From Desulfobulbaceae bacterium UBA2273 (GTDB lineage Bacteria > Desulfobacterota > Desulfobulbia > Desulfobulbales > Desulfurivibrionaceae), in NCBI GenBank assembly GCA_002347095.1, contig DDWZ01000029.1, forward strand, positions 1 through 64,000: a stretch of 64,000 nt of DNA. Direction: 5' to 3'. The position numbers were made by a program, and so were the translations under genes. The notes under the pieces are model-generated. The model saw only the letters and a program-made list of their open reading frames with translations. It was not told where the DNA came from and did no database searches. Within the stretch, counting starts at the first letter, position 1. Each line of letters starts with the position of its first letter. Positions 50,020 to 58,666 of the stretch are shown one piece after another.

Positions 50020-50835
50020 ATGGTGATTTTTTTTCAGGAATTGAACCCGGTTCTCCAGGCCCTGCTGGCCACCATTTTTACCTGGGGCGTGACCGCTGCG
50101 GGCGCGGCCCTGGTGTTCATGCATCGAACCGTGAACCAGAAGCTCATGGATTCCATGCTCGGCTTTGCCGCCGGGGTGATGATCGCCGCGAGTTTCTGGT
50201 CGCTGCTCGCCCCGGGCATTGAGATGGCCGGCCAGATGGGGTTCGTCCCCTGGCGCACCGCGGCCCTCGGGTTTTTGGCCGGGGGGTTGTTCATGCGGCT
50301 CATTGACCGTTTCCTGCCCCATCTCCATCCCGGCCTGGATATCAGCAAGAGCGAGGGGGTGAAAACCTCCTGGCAGCGCAGCACGTTGCTGGTGCTGGCC
50401 ATTACCCTGCACAACATCCCCGAGGGGCTGGCCGTGGGCGTGGCCTTTGGCGCAGTGGCCGCCAATATCCCTTCGGCAAGCCTGGGCGGCGCCATTGCCC
50501 TGGCCATCGGCATCGGCTTGCAGAATTTTCCCGAGGGCGCGGCGGTATCCATGCCCCTGCGCCGCGAGGGCTTGAGCCGGGGAAAAAGCTTCTTGCTCGG
50601 GCAAGCCTCCGGGTTGGTGGAGCCGGTGGCCGGAGTGTTGGGCGCCTATTTCGTCCTGAGCATGCAGTCCGTTCTCCCCTACGCCCTCTGTTTTGCCGCG
50701 GGAGCCATGATCTTTGTCGTGGTGGAAGAGCTTATCCCGGAATCGCAGCAGAATCCGAAGCATATCGACATGGTCACCATGGCGACCCTGGTGGGTTTCG
50801 CGGTGATGATGGTTCTTGACGTGGCTCTCGGCTGA
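50020..50835 (+). CDS. ZIP-family metal transporter
   Basis: 271 residues; ATG at 50020 (GGCAGG upstream). About eight membrane helices. Metal-binding helix IV 'LAITLHNIPEGLAVGVAFGA' and helix V 'GIGLQNFPEGAAV' carry the family's His/Asn/Glu ligands, as in ZupT. Imports divalent metals such as Zn or Fe. The stop codon (50833-50835) overlaps the arm of repeat copy C by two bases. Divergent from the porin gene. Confidence 0.92.
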   Translation: MVIFFQELNPVLQALLATIFTWGVTAAGAALVFMHRTVNQKLMDSMLGFAAGVMIAASFWSLLAPGIEMAGQMGFVPWRTAALGFLAGGLFMRLIDRFLPHLHPGLDISKSEGVKTSWQRSTLLVLAITLHNIPEGLAVGVAFGAVAANIPSASLGGAIALAIGIGLQNFPEGAAVSMPLRREGLSRGKSFLLGQASGLVEPVAGVLGAYFVLSMQSVLPYALCFAAGAMIFVVVEELIPESQQNPKHIDMVTMATLVGFAVMMVLDVALG

Positions 50836-50941
50836 TAACGGTTCCGCAGCACCGCATCTGCTTTGTCATCGGCCTGCTCATGTGCAACAGCACATTTCGC
50901 AGACCTCTTCCTAGCATCTGCGGCACTGCGGAACCGTTATC
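50834..50941 (+). repeat. Structured palindromic repeat, copy C (at ZIP stop codon)
   Basis: Outer arms 50834-50849 and 50926-50941 are perfect 16-base inverted repeats (GATAACGGTTCCGCAG), unique to this site. The 76-base core begins CACCGCATCTGCTTTGTCAT and ends GCATCTGCGGCA. Internal hairpin ATGTGC-aaca-GCACAT. It begins inside the ZIP stop codon. Confidence 0.92.
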
Positions 50942-51014
50942 GTCCAGGGAACATTGTATTTTTCGGCATCGCGCTGAATAGTTACCTCATAATGAAGAAC
51001 GAGATTGAAATATC

Positions 51015-52025
51015 ATGAACCGCACTGTCGCGCCCCATGCGCATTCCGCTTTTCACCATCTGACCCCGGACATGGTCCTCGGGTTGGTGGAAAAGGGGCT
51101 GGATATCCGTTGCACCAATCTTTGCCGGCCCCTGGCCAGCTACATCAACCGGGTTTACGAGCTGGAGGGCGAGAACGGCGAAGGGCTGGTGGTCAAGTTC
51201 TACCGGCCCGGGCGCTGGGCCCGGGCTGCGCTCCAGGACGAGCATGAGTTTTTGCTGGAGCTTGCCGGTCGGGAGATTCCCGTTATCGCCCCGCTTGTTT
51301 TGCAGGGCAACGGCAGCCTCGGCGAGCATGAGGGGATGTATTTCACCGTCTTTCCCAAGTGCGGCGGCCGCAGCCTGGATGAATACAGCGAGGAGCAGTG
51401 GCTGGAAATCGGCCGTCTGCTCGGACGGATCCATGCCGTGGGCGCGAGCCGGATTCCGGAGGGGCGGATCACCATGACCCCGCAAAAATCAACCCGGCAG
51501 CAGGTGGATTATCTTCTGGCCGGGAAGTTCCTGCCCGCGGACCTTGCTCCGCAATTCGCTGAGCTGGCGAAAGTGCTGATCGATGAAATCAGCCCGCTGT
51601 TCGCCAACACCGAGATGATCCGCATCCACGGCGACTGCCATTTTTCCAACCTCATCTACCGCCCGGGCGAATCCTTTTATGTCATTGATTTCGACGACAT
51701 GGCCCTCGGCCCGCCGGTGCAGGATTTCTGGATGCTGCTACCCGGCTACCGGGAAGAGACCTTTGCCGAGATCGACCTTTTTCTCGAAGGCTACGAGACC
51801 TTCCGGGATTTCGACCGGCGGAGCCTGCGGCTGATCGAGCCGTTGAGGGCCATGCGCTTTATCCACTACATGGCCTGGTGCGGGTATCAGGTGGCCGAGG
51901 AGGGGTTGAGCAGGGTGGCGCCTGATTTCGGTACCCGCGAGTACTGGCAGCGGGAGCTGCGCGATCTTGCCGATCAACTGGAGCGGATCAGAAGCGCGCC
52001 CGAGCCCCAGGGCAACTGGCGTTGA
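51015..52025 (+). CDS. srkA: SrkA/RdoA-type stress protein kinase
   Basis: 336 residues. Aminoglycoside-phosphotransferase-like kinase fold: 'VVKFYRPGRW' (ATP-binding Lys), 'EHEFLLELAGREIPVIAPL', catalytic loop 'IRIHGDCHFSNLIY' and metal site 'YVIDFDDMALGPPVQD'. Length and motif wording match E. coli SrkA (YihE), a Ser/Thr kinase that counters stress-induced death. Ribosome site weak (GAGATTGAAA). Preceded by repeat copy C, followed by the LpxR-like gene. Confidence 0.88.
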   Translation: MNRTVAPHAHSAFHHLTPDMVLGLVEKGLDIRCTNLCRPLASYINRVYELEGENGEGLVVKFYRPGRWARAALQDEHEFLLELAGREIPVIAPLVLQGNGSLGEHEGMYFTVFPKCGGRSLDEYSEEQWLEIGRLLGRIHAVGASRIPEGRITMTPQKSTRQQVDYLLAGKFLPADLAPQFAELAKVLIDEISPLFANTEMIRIHGDCHFSNLIYRPGESFYVIDFDDMALGPPVQDFWMLLPGYREETFAEIDLFLEGYETFRDFDRRSLRLIEPLRAMRFIHYMAWCGYQVAEEGLSRVAPDFGTREYWQRELRDLADQLERIRSAPEPQGNWR

Positions 52026-52121
52026 GGCTGGGCGGTTTAGTGAGAGAAAGATGGGGTATCCCATAATGGGCGACAAACGGCAATCTTCCGGCCGGAAAAC
52101 GGAAGGATGGAGAAAGAAGAT

Positions 52122-53174
52122 ATGCTGATACCCACAGGTTTTACCCGTCCCGGTCTCCGGACCTGCCTTCCCGGGCTGCTTCTTGGCCTTTTCTGCCTCG
52201 CCCCGGCAACATCCTCCCTGGCCGCGGAAGAACCGCGGTTGCCGTGGACCGTGAATGTCTACTTTGAAAACGACCTCTTTACCGGCACGGACCGCAATTA
52301 CACCAACGGCGTCAAAATCTCCCTCATCTCGCCGGACCTGGTCAGCTTTGTGGAGAGCGGCAAGCTGCCGGAATGGAGTCTTGAGTACGTTTACCGGCTG
52401 CCCTTTATCAACGATCCGGACCCGGCCTTGAAGCGCAAGGTGGAATTCTCCCTTGGCCAGGACATTTACACCCCGAGCGACATCTCCCGCAGCGACCTGA
52501 TCAGCGATGATCGCCCCTATGCGGGCTGGACCTATTTTGCCGCGGCATTTCATACCAGAAGCAATAAGCAAATGGATACCATCGAACTGCAACTGGGCAT
52601 GGTCGGGCCGGGCTCCTTTGCCGAGGAGACGCAGAAAACGGTGCACGATCTTACCGGCAATCAAGAACCAAACGGCTGGGATCACCAGTTAAAAAACGAG
52701 CCGGGGTTGGCCGCGATTTACGAACGCAAATGGCACCACGCCCCCTTCGTCAGCCGGGATACCTTTGCCATCGATGCCATCACCCACCTCGGCTGCGCCC
52801 TGGGCAATGTCTACACCTATGCCAACACCGGCTTTGAAACCCGTTTGGGCTGGAACCTGCCCGACGACTTCGGCGTAAGCCTGATCCGCCCGGCAGGCAA
52901 CACCAGTTTTTCCGCAAGGCAGCAGCGAGGCGGTTATTTTTTTGCCGCGGTGAACGGCCGCGCGGTGCTCCAGGACATCTTTCTGGACGGCAATACCTTT
53001 GCCCACAGCCACAGCGTTGACAAGCGACCATTTGTCGTCGATCTGGCAGGCGGGGCCGCCGTCTATTTCCAGCAGTTCAAGCTGACCTGGACCCAGGTGC
53101 TCCGCACCAAGGAATACGACGAGCAACACGGCAATCACACCTTCGGGTCCCTGACCCTTTCCTTCTTTTTTTAG
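52122..53174 (+). CDS. LpxR-like outer-membrane lipid A deacylase (DUF2219)
   Basis: 350 residues from the ATG at 52122 (GGAG nine bases upstream; ATG at 52107 is an alternative). Signal peptide ends near 'SLA-A'. 'NVYFENDLFTGTDRNYTNGVKISLIS' is the hallmark N-terminal segment of LpxR with catalytic Asn/Asp residues, 'SDDRPYAGWTYFA' is also conserved, and the protein ends in Phe (LTLSFFF). LpxR removes the 3' acyloxyacyl chain of lipid A. A hairpin follows the stop. Activity is inferred from family. Confidence 0.85.
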   Translation: MLIPTGFTRPGLRTCLPGLLLGLFCLAPATSSLAAEEPRLPWTVNVYFENDLFTGTDRNYTNGVKISLISPDLVSFVESGKLPEWSLEYVYRLPFINDPDPALKRKVEFSLGQDIYTPSDISRSDLISDDRPYAGWTYFAAAFHTRSNKQMDTIELQLGMVGPGSFAEETQKTVHDLTGNQEPNGWDHQLKNEPGLAAIYERKWHHAPFVSRDTFAIDAITHLGCALGNVYTYANTGFETRLGWNLPDDFGVSLIRPAGNTSFSARQQRGGYFFAAVNGRAVLQDIFLDGNTFAHSHSVDKRPFVVDLAGGAAVYFQQFKLTWTQVLRTKEYDEQHGNHTFGSLTLSFFF

Positions 53175-53234
53175 TCTCGCTTCCGCCGGAACAGACCGAA
53201 ACCCCATGTTCCTCAAGACCTTGGCAAGGCCAGT

Positions 53235-53257
53235 CAGGAAAGGAGGAAGTTTTCCTG
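53235..53257 (+). terminator. Hairpin after the LpxR-like gene
   Basis: CAGGAAA (53235-53241) pairs with TTTTCCTG (53250-53257). The T-run is inside the stem; a modest terminator. Confidence 0.45.
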
Positions 53258-53437
53258 GTGTACTGTGCAGTATTGAAAAATCTTCCCCAGGGGTGATAGG
53301 ATACTGCCAGGTATCGGACCAGCATGTTCACGCTACTTTGAAAAATATAAGAAAAATGCCGGAAAGTTCACAGAACCTCTTTTCCGAGGAGTATAGCCTG
53401 CCCAAGAACAACCGGTGACCGCAAAGGAGGACGCAAG

Positions 53438-55318
53438 ATGGCACGGGAAAAGCGATCGATCGAGGAGAAATCCATCTGGCCCGACGCCAGGCAAATGCTT
53501 GCCAAGGCCGAGCGCGACGGGGTGGAAACGGCCTGGGACCGGCTGGAACAGCAGACCCCGCACTGCAAATTCTGCGAGCTTGGCACCACCTGTCGCAACT
53601 GCGTCATGGGGCCGTGCCGGATCAGCGACAAGATGAAGCGCGGCGTCTGCGGGGCCGATGCGGATGTGATCGTGGCCAGGAACTTCGGCCGTTTCATCGC
53701 CGGAGGCGCTGCCGGCCACTCCGATCACGGCCGCGATCTGGTTGAGGTGCTGGAAGCGATTGTCGAGGGCGCCACCACGGATTACCGGATCCGGGATGAG
53801 GCAAAGCTCATCCGCATTGCCGGGGAAGTCGGGGTGAAAACAGAGGGGCGCGCGGTCATGGAGATCGCCCGCGATCTTCTGGATGTCTTCTACGGCGACT
53901 TCGGCAGCCGCAAGAAAGAGGTTTCCTTTGTGTGCCGGGTGCCGGCCAAGCGGCGGGCAATCTGGAAGCAGCTCGGCATGACCCCGCGCGGGGTGGACCG
54001 GGAGATTGCCGAGATGATGCACCGCACCCACATGGGCTGCGACAACGACGCCCCCAACACCTTGATCCACGCGGCCCGCACCGCCCTGGCCGACGGCTGG
54101 GCCGGTTCGATGATCGGCACCGAACTCTCCGACGTGATCTTCGGCACCCCCACCCCCAAGATGGCGAAGGTGAATCTGGGGGTGATCCGGAAGGACCAGG
54201 TGAACATCCTGGTTCATGGCCACAATCCGGTGGTGAGCGAGATGATCGTCGCCGCCGCCCAGGATCCGGCCTTGCTGGCCCGAGCCAAGGCAGCAGGCGC
54301 CACCGGCATTAATATCGCCGGGCTCTGCTGCACTGGCAACGAGATCCTGGCCCGTCGGGGCATCCCCATGGCCGGCAACCACCTGATGACCGAGCTGGCC
54401 GTGGTCACCGGGGCGGTGGAGGCCATCGTCGTCGATTACCAGTGTATCATGCCCAGCCTGATCCCGGCGGCCGCCTGCTACCATACCAAGTTCATCACCA
54501 CCGCCGACAAGGCCAAGTTCACCGGGGCCATCCATTTCAGCGTCCACCCGGAAACCGCCCTGGCCCAGGCCAAGGAGATCGTCGGGATCGCGGTGGATGG
54601 CTTCAGCAAGCGCGACCCCAACCGGGTGGAGATTCCGGGAGAGCCGGTGGATATCATGACCGGTTTCAGCAATGAGGCGATCCTTGCCGCCTTGGGCGGC
54701 AGCCTCACCCCGCTGCTCGATGCGGTAAAGGCGGGCAAGGTGCGCGGCTTTGTCGGTATCGTCGGCTGCAACAACCCGAAATTCCAGCAGGATTCCTGCA
54801 ACGTCGGCCTGGCCAAGGCATTGATCGAGAGAGACATCATGGTTCTGGTCACCGGCTGCGTGACCACCGCCGCGGGCAAGGCCGGCTTGCTGATGCCCGA
54901 GGCGATTTCCATGGCCGGGCCGGGGCTGAAAGCGGTGTGCGGCTCTCTAGGCATCCCGCCGGTTCTGCACATGGGCAGTTGCGTGGACAACTCGCGGATC
55001 ATCCAGCTTTGCGCCTTGATCGCCAACGAATTGGGGGTTGATATCTCCGATCTGCCGGTGTGCGCCTCCTCGCCCGAGTGGTATTCGGAAAAAGCGGCGG
55101 CCATCGGCCTGTATGCGGTGGCCTGCGGCATCTATACCCATCTGGGGCTGCCGCCCAACATCCTCGGCTCCAAGGTGGTCACCGATCTGGCCCTGAACGG
55201 ACTGGAAGGCTTGGTTGGGGCCAGCTTCGTGGTTGAGCCCGACCCGCTCAAGGCGGCCGAGCTTTTGGACCAGCGGATCACCGGCAAGCGCAAGGCGCTG
55301 GGGCTTGAAGGGGATTAG
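53438..55318 (+). CDS. cooS: Anaerobic Ni-carbon monoxide dehydrogenase catalytic subunit
   Basis: 626 residues; ATG at 53438 after AAAGGAGG. Oxidises CO to CO2 at a Ni-4Fe-5S C-cluster. Cys43, 46, 52, 55, 60 and 71 supply the B and D clusters; 'HMGCDNDAPNTLI', 'LVHGHNPVVSE', 'NIAGLCCTGNE', 'GCNNPKFQQDSC', 'VTGCVTTAAGKAGLL' and 'HMGSCVDNSRI' carry C-cluster and channel residues. Length is normal. No cooF, cooC or acetyl-CoA synthase gene is adjacent, so electron partner and nickel insertion must come from elsewhere. A strong terminator follows. Confidence 0.96.
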   Translation: MAREKRSIEEKSIWPDARQMLAKAERDGVETAWDRLEQQTPHCKFCELGTTCRNCVMGPCRISDKMKRGVCGADADVIVARNFGRFIAGGAAGHSDHGRDLVEVLEAIVEGATTDYRIRDEAKLIRIAGEVGVKTEGRAVMEIARDLLDVFYGDFGSRKKEVSFVCRVPAKRRAIWKQLGMTPRGVDREIAEMMHRTHMGCDNDAPNTLIHAARTALADGWAGSMIGTELSDVIFGTPTPKMAKVNLGVIRKDQVNILVHGHNPVVSEMIVAAAQDPALLARAKAAGATGINIAGLCCTGNEILARRGIPMAGNHLMTELAVVTGAVEAIVVDYQCIMPSLIPAAACYHTKFITTADKAKFTGAIHFSVHPETALAQAKEIVGIAVDGFSKRDPNRVEIPGEPVDIMTGFSNEAILAALGGSLTPLLDAVKAGKVRGFVGIVGCNNPKFQQDSCNVGLAKALIERDIMVLVTGCVTTAAGKAGLLMPEAISMAGPGLKAVCGSLGIPPVLHMGSCVDNSRIIQLCALIANELGVDISDLPVCASSPEWYSEKAAAIGLYAVACGIYTHLGLPPNILGSKVVTDLALNGLEGLVGASFVVEPDPLKAAELLDQRITGKRKALGLEGD

Positions 55319-55387
55319 GCCTCTGCTCTTGAAGTATCTGCAAATATCGGGGCAGTGGGACACCGGCGATCTTTTCCCGGTGGGTGT

Positions 55388-55423
55388 CCGGCAGGAGGAC
55401 AAGCGCGTCGCTGCTCCTGCCGG
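55388..55423. terminator. Bidirectional terminator after cooS
   Basis: CCGGCAGGAG (55388-55397) pairs with CTCCTGCCGG (55414-55423), followed by ATTAATTTTTTTT on the plus strand. It abuts the stop of the leftward gene at 55425. Confidence 0.88.
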
Positions 55424-55424
55424 A

Positions 55425-55835
55425 TTAATTTTTTTTGGCTTTGAGCCAGATAATGTTCCGCTGGTTTTTATAAGAAAGCATCCCTCTCTCCGCATCGTAA
55501 TAGAGGCGGAACGCCAATTCCAATCCTTCCGGATCTTCACAGAGCAGGGTGTACAAGCGGTCCTTGCTGTCGGCCGTGTCTTCCGCGGTGATTGACTTGA
55601 TGCGGTAGGGATAGATATTGCCATCGGCGCCGCCAATGATAAAAGAGTCCGCGTTGATGGTCACGAAGCAGGTTTGGTAGCGGGGGTCATCGGAATACCA
55701 TTCCCCCAAAATATTCGGCGGGAGGTGCTGCGTTTTTGGGGCCCAAAAAACAAAAAAGAGGACGAGGCCAAGACAGATTGCTGCTGCAACATACAGCATC
55801 GGTTTGGTGAAGCCCTTGTTTTTAGAGGATTTCAT
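55425..55835 (-). CDS. Membrane-anchored hypothetical protein
   Basis: 136 residues; ATG at 55835. One N-terminal membrane helix (about 12-31), then a ~100-residue soluble beta-rich domain ('NILGEWYSDDPRYQTCFVTI', 'YPYRIKSITAEDTADSKDRLY'), probably periplasmic. It resembles small envelope beta-sandwich proteins, but I recognise no family. It starts 13 bases after the stop of the HD-GYP gene on the same strand, so they are likely cotranscribed. Confidence 0.72.
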   Translation of the reverse strand: MKSSKNKGFTKPMLYVAAAICLGLVLFFVFWAPKTQHLPPNILGEWYSDDPRYQTCFVTINADSFIIGGADGNIYPYRIKSITAEDTADSKDRLYTLLCEDPEGLELAFRLYYDAERGMLSYKNQRNIIWLKAKKN

Positions 55836-55848
55836 GGTTGCACCTGTG

Positions 55849-57957
55849 TCATTGCCGTACGGCAAACAGGCAGGCCTTGACGACCTGCGGGTCCAACTTG
55901 CCTTCGCTTTCCGTCTGAAGAAGCTCAAGCACCTTGTCCTGTACCCAGCCATCCCGATAAGGCCGCTCTGAAATGAGGGCGTCATAGGTATCGGCCACGG
56001 CAATAATCTTTGCTCCAAGGTTGATCGCCTCACCGTTTAAGCCAAGGGGGTATCCCGAGCCGTCGCAGCGTTCATGGTGTTGGAGAACAATGTGCATGGC
56101 CTCGGCAAATCCGGAAATCGGCTGCAGGATGCGAGCCCCGATAAGGGGGTGATTCTTGACGTGCTCAAACTCCTCGTCGGTAAGTTTTCCCGGTTTGTCG
56201 AGAATTGTGCTCGGAATGGCGATTTTGCCAATGTCATGCACCAGGGCTGCTTGATGGAGAGCGCTGATTTCTTTTTTGCTGCAGCCCATGATTTTAGCAA
56301 TTTTGATGGCGAGGTCGGTTACGCGTTCAGAATGGCCGGCTGTCCAGGGTGATTTCGCATCAACCGTGCGGGCCAAGGCTTGGAGGGCGCCCCAGTTGAG
56401 TTTCTCAAGAGTCTCGATAAGGTTGGCATTCTCCAGGGCAATGGTTATCTGGTCGGCTAACTGCCGGGCGTGGTTGCAATCGTCATCGCTCAATCCTCGC
56501 TGGGGGTTGAAGCTCAGATTGACCATGCCTCTGAGCTCGCCATTGGTTACCAGGGGAAGCTGGAGAATGGTCGGCAGGGGTTTGCCGAAAAAAGTTGTCA
56601 GATAGCGGGGGGAAGAGGCGTGGTCGGTGCGAAGAAGGTGCGGCTTTTTGACGAGCGGCATTTTTTCGGCGTGCGAGATATCAACGATCTCTTCCTCACG
56701 GGAGAGTTGTGCCTCCCCGGAGTAGGTAAAGGCGCTTGCCTGGCCTGACTGCTGGTCTTTGAAAAGGATGAGTTGGCTGGCTTCGCTATGGAGAAATTGG
56801 GAAAGACGACTCAGCGCTGTCTCGATGATCCTGCTTGTGCTCAGGGAAGAGAGAATGGTTCGGCTGATATCGGAAATGGTTTCCAGGGTGTTGAATTGAC
56901 TGTCCAGCCGGCGGCCCATCGTGTTGAAGGAGTGGGCCAGGGTTTCAAATTCATCCCCGCTCTGAATATCGAGCTCGTGGGTAAAATTCCTTTCGGCGAT
57001 TTGAACGGTTGCCTCTTTCAGTTTCTCAACCGGAACCATATACCTTCTGATGAACACCATGCTGAGCAGCAGAACGATCCAGAGCGATAAAAGCACGACC
57101 AGCGGAAATATTATCTTGAAATCCTGCAACGGGGCAAGCACATCCGCCCGTGCCTGCCTGAGAACCACGGTAAGGTTTGGGGCATTGAATCTTCCTTGCA
57201 GGTACAGGGGCCAGAAGCTGACAAGAAATGGATTTTCGTCGTCGGCCGTGTATTCGAACCGTCTTTCTTTGCCGCCTCCTGTTCGAAAGGCGAGTTCCTG
57301 AAGGAGCTGCGGACTTGTCGGAAAGGAGCTGGCAAGGATATCTCGGCCATGGTCGAGAATGCACAGTTCCGTCATCGGAGGCAGGATGTTTTCGTAGCCG
57401 ATTCCCCAGAGATAGGTGGTGTTGATCCGGGCGATCAGCACAGATTTGTGTGGCGCAAAGGTGTCCAAGGGGACAACCAGGTACATTTCGGCCAGCCCGG
57501 TTTTTTGCTTTTTGGCCAGAATTTTGTTTTTGCCGTTTCTTGCCAACAAATCTCCGGTTGATTCAAGGGTGAAAGGGGCATTGCCAAAGAGCCGTTGCGG
57601 GTCAGCTCCATCTTTCAAAAGGAAGAGCGCTTCATATCGTTGGCTGAGCCTTTCATGGAACAGTGCGTCAAAAAAAGCGGAAAAAGATTGTTGTGTTTTG
57701 TTTTGCATCAGGGTCATGGCCATGAACTGCATGTCGCTTTCCATGGACAAGAAACGTTCATATATGCTCAGGCCATGGGTTTTAGCCGACTGTTGCAACC
57801 GTTCAAGGCTCTGAATTTTAATCTGTTTTGTGACATGAATGAAGGTGAGGGATGTCAATACGGTAAGCGGCAGCAATGCACAGCCAATAAAGAGAAAGAA
57901 AATCCTGCGGGCTATTTTGCTTTTCAAAAAAGTGGAGTCAAGTTTGGAAAGCTTCAT
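55849..57957 (-). CDS. Membrane sensor HD-GYP c-di-GMP phosphodiesterase
   Basis: 702 residues. Two membrane helices (about 18-43 and 285-307) enclose a ~240-residue periplasmic Cache-type sensor. HAMP (about 308-360), a GAF-like domain (about 375-520) and a C-terminal HD-GYP domain follow: 'HSERVTDLAIKIA', 'LVHDIGKIAIP' (HD), and 'HHERCDGSGYP' (GYP). All metal-ligand motifs are present, so c-di-GMP hydrolysis is expected. The pseudopilin gene precedes it by 11 bases in the same operon, an unusual pairing. Confidence 0.93.
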   Translation of the reverse strand: MKLSKLDSTFLKSKIARRIFFLFIGCALLPLTVLTSLTFIHVTKQIKIQSLERLQQSAKTHGLSIYERFLSMESDMQFMAMTLMQNKTQQSFSAFFDALFHERLSQRYEALFLLKDGADPQRLFGNAPFTLESTGDLLARNGKNKILAKKQKTGLAEMYLVVPLDTFAPHKSVLIARINTTYLWGIGYENILPPMTELCILDHGRDILASSFPTSPQLLQELAFRTGGGKERRFEYTADDENPFLVSFWPLYLQGRFNAPNLTVVLRQARADVLAPLQDFKIIFPLVVLLSLWIVLLLSMVFIRRYMVPVEKLKEATVQIAERNFTHELDIQSGDEFETLAHSFNTMGRRLDSQFNTLETISDISRTILSSLSTSRIIETALSRLSQFLHSEASQLILFKDQQSGQASAFTYSGEAQLSREEEIVDISHAEKMPLVKKPHLLRTDHASSPRYLTTFFGKPLPTILQLPLVTNGELRGMVNLSFNPQRGLSDDDCNHARQLADQITIALENANLIETLEKLNWGALQALARTVDAKSPWTAGHSERVTDLAIKIAKIMGCSKKEISALHQAALVHDIGKIAIPSTILDKPGKLTDEEFEHVKNHPLIGARILQPISGFAEAMHIVLQHHERCDGSGYPLGLNGEAINLGAKIIAVADTYDALISERPYRDGWVQDKVLELLQTESEGKLDPQVVKACLFAVRQ

Positions 57958-57968
57958 ATTCCATCCCG

Positions 57969-58463
57969 TTAGTATTGTGAAACAGGTCCGATATATGCAC
58001 CATCATTGGCGAGGACAATGTCATCCCTGCTGGCCGCCGCGGTAAACGGGGCCTGGCTTTTGCCATCTTTCCCCATGCTGTACAGATCATAATACTGATT
58101 CACCGGCACCATGGAATGATCCTTGCGAAGTTTTCCTTTAGGGGTGCCGGCAATTGGCAGGTATTGATAGGGGTTGCCCCAGGGATCGCGCAGAGAGCCG
58201 AGGCCAATTTCAGCCAGGTTGACCGGGTAACGGTTATTGTCATTATGAAAGAATGAAATCTCACGGGAAAGCATGCGAATTTCAACCATGGCTTTTTGAT
58301 TTTTCACCCGATCAATATAGCTGGAAAACAAAGGGGTGGCAATTCCCGCCAAGGTTGCAATGATTGCAATAACGATCAGAAGTTCGATAAGGGTAAACCC
58401 CTTGTTGCACACCACAAATTTTCGTTGCAAGAGGTGGTTGAGCATCATGGGCAGGGTATCCAT
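57969..58463 (-). CDS. Type II pseudopilin, GspG/PulG-like
   Basis: 164 residues. Prepilin cleavage and assembly motif 'KGFTLIELLIVIAIIATLAG' (Gly at about 17, Glu+5) follows a 16-residue leader. The C-terminal domain has 'RDPWGNPYQYLPI' and 'YYDLYSMGKDGKSQ', typical of the major pseudopilin GspG. No other secretion or pilus gene is present here. It is cotranscribed with the HD-GYP gene. The ATG at 58463 has no clear ribosome site; in-frame ATGs at 58448 and 58445 are alternatives that shorten the leader. The 203 bases upstream hold nothing else. Confidence 0.88.
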   Translation of the reverse strand: MDTLPMMLNHLLQRKFVVCNKGFTLIELLIVIAIIATLAGIATPLFSSYIDRVKNQKAMVEIRMLSREISFFHNDNNRYPVNLAEIGLGSLRDPWGNPYQYLPIAGTPKGKLRKDHSMVPVNQYYDLYSMGKDGKSQAPFTAAASRDDIVLANDGAYIGPVSQY

Positions 58464-58666
58464 GGCAAGAGCCCGGGCAATTTCCGTGCTTTTTTTGCTG
58501 AATTCACCGAGGGGAGTTTGCAGCCACGGTATACATTCAGCCTATACCTTCAGGATGCGTAAGGCAAATGCTAGTTTTTGGCCATGGGGTTGTTGCCAAA
58601 TCCGGTCCGTTGCAGCATGCATTTTTTCGGGGAGCGACACATTTTTCCGCCGTTTTCCTCCGTCCT

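Noticed and set aside
50834..50941. Plain intrinsic terminator explanation for the palindromic repeats
   Set aside because: They follow genes and fold strongly, but no T-run follows the stem in any copy and the ~76-base core is conserved far beyond what termination needs.
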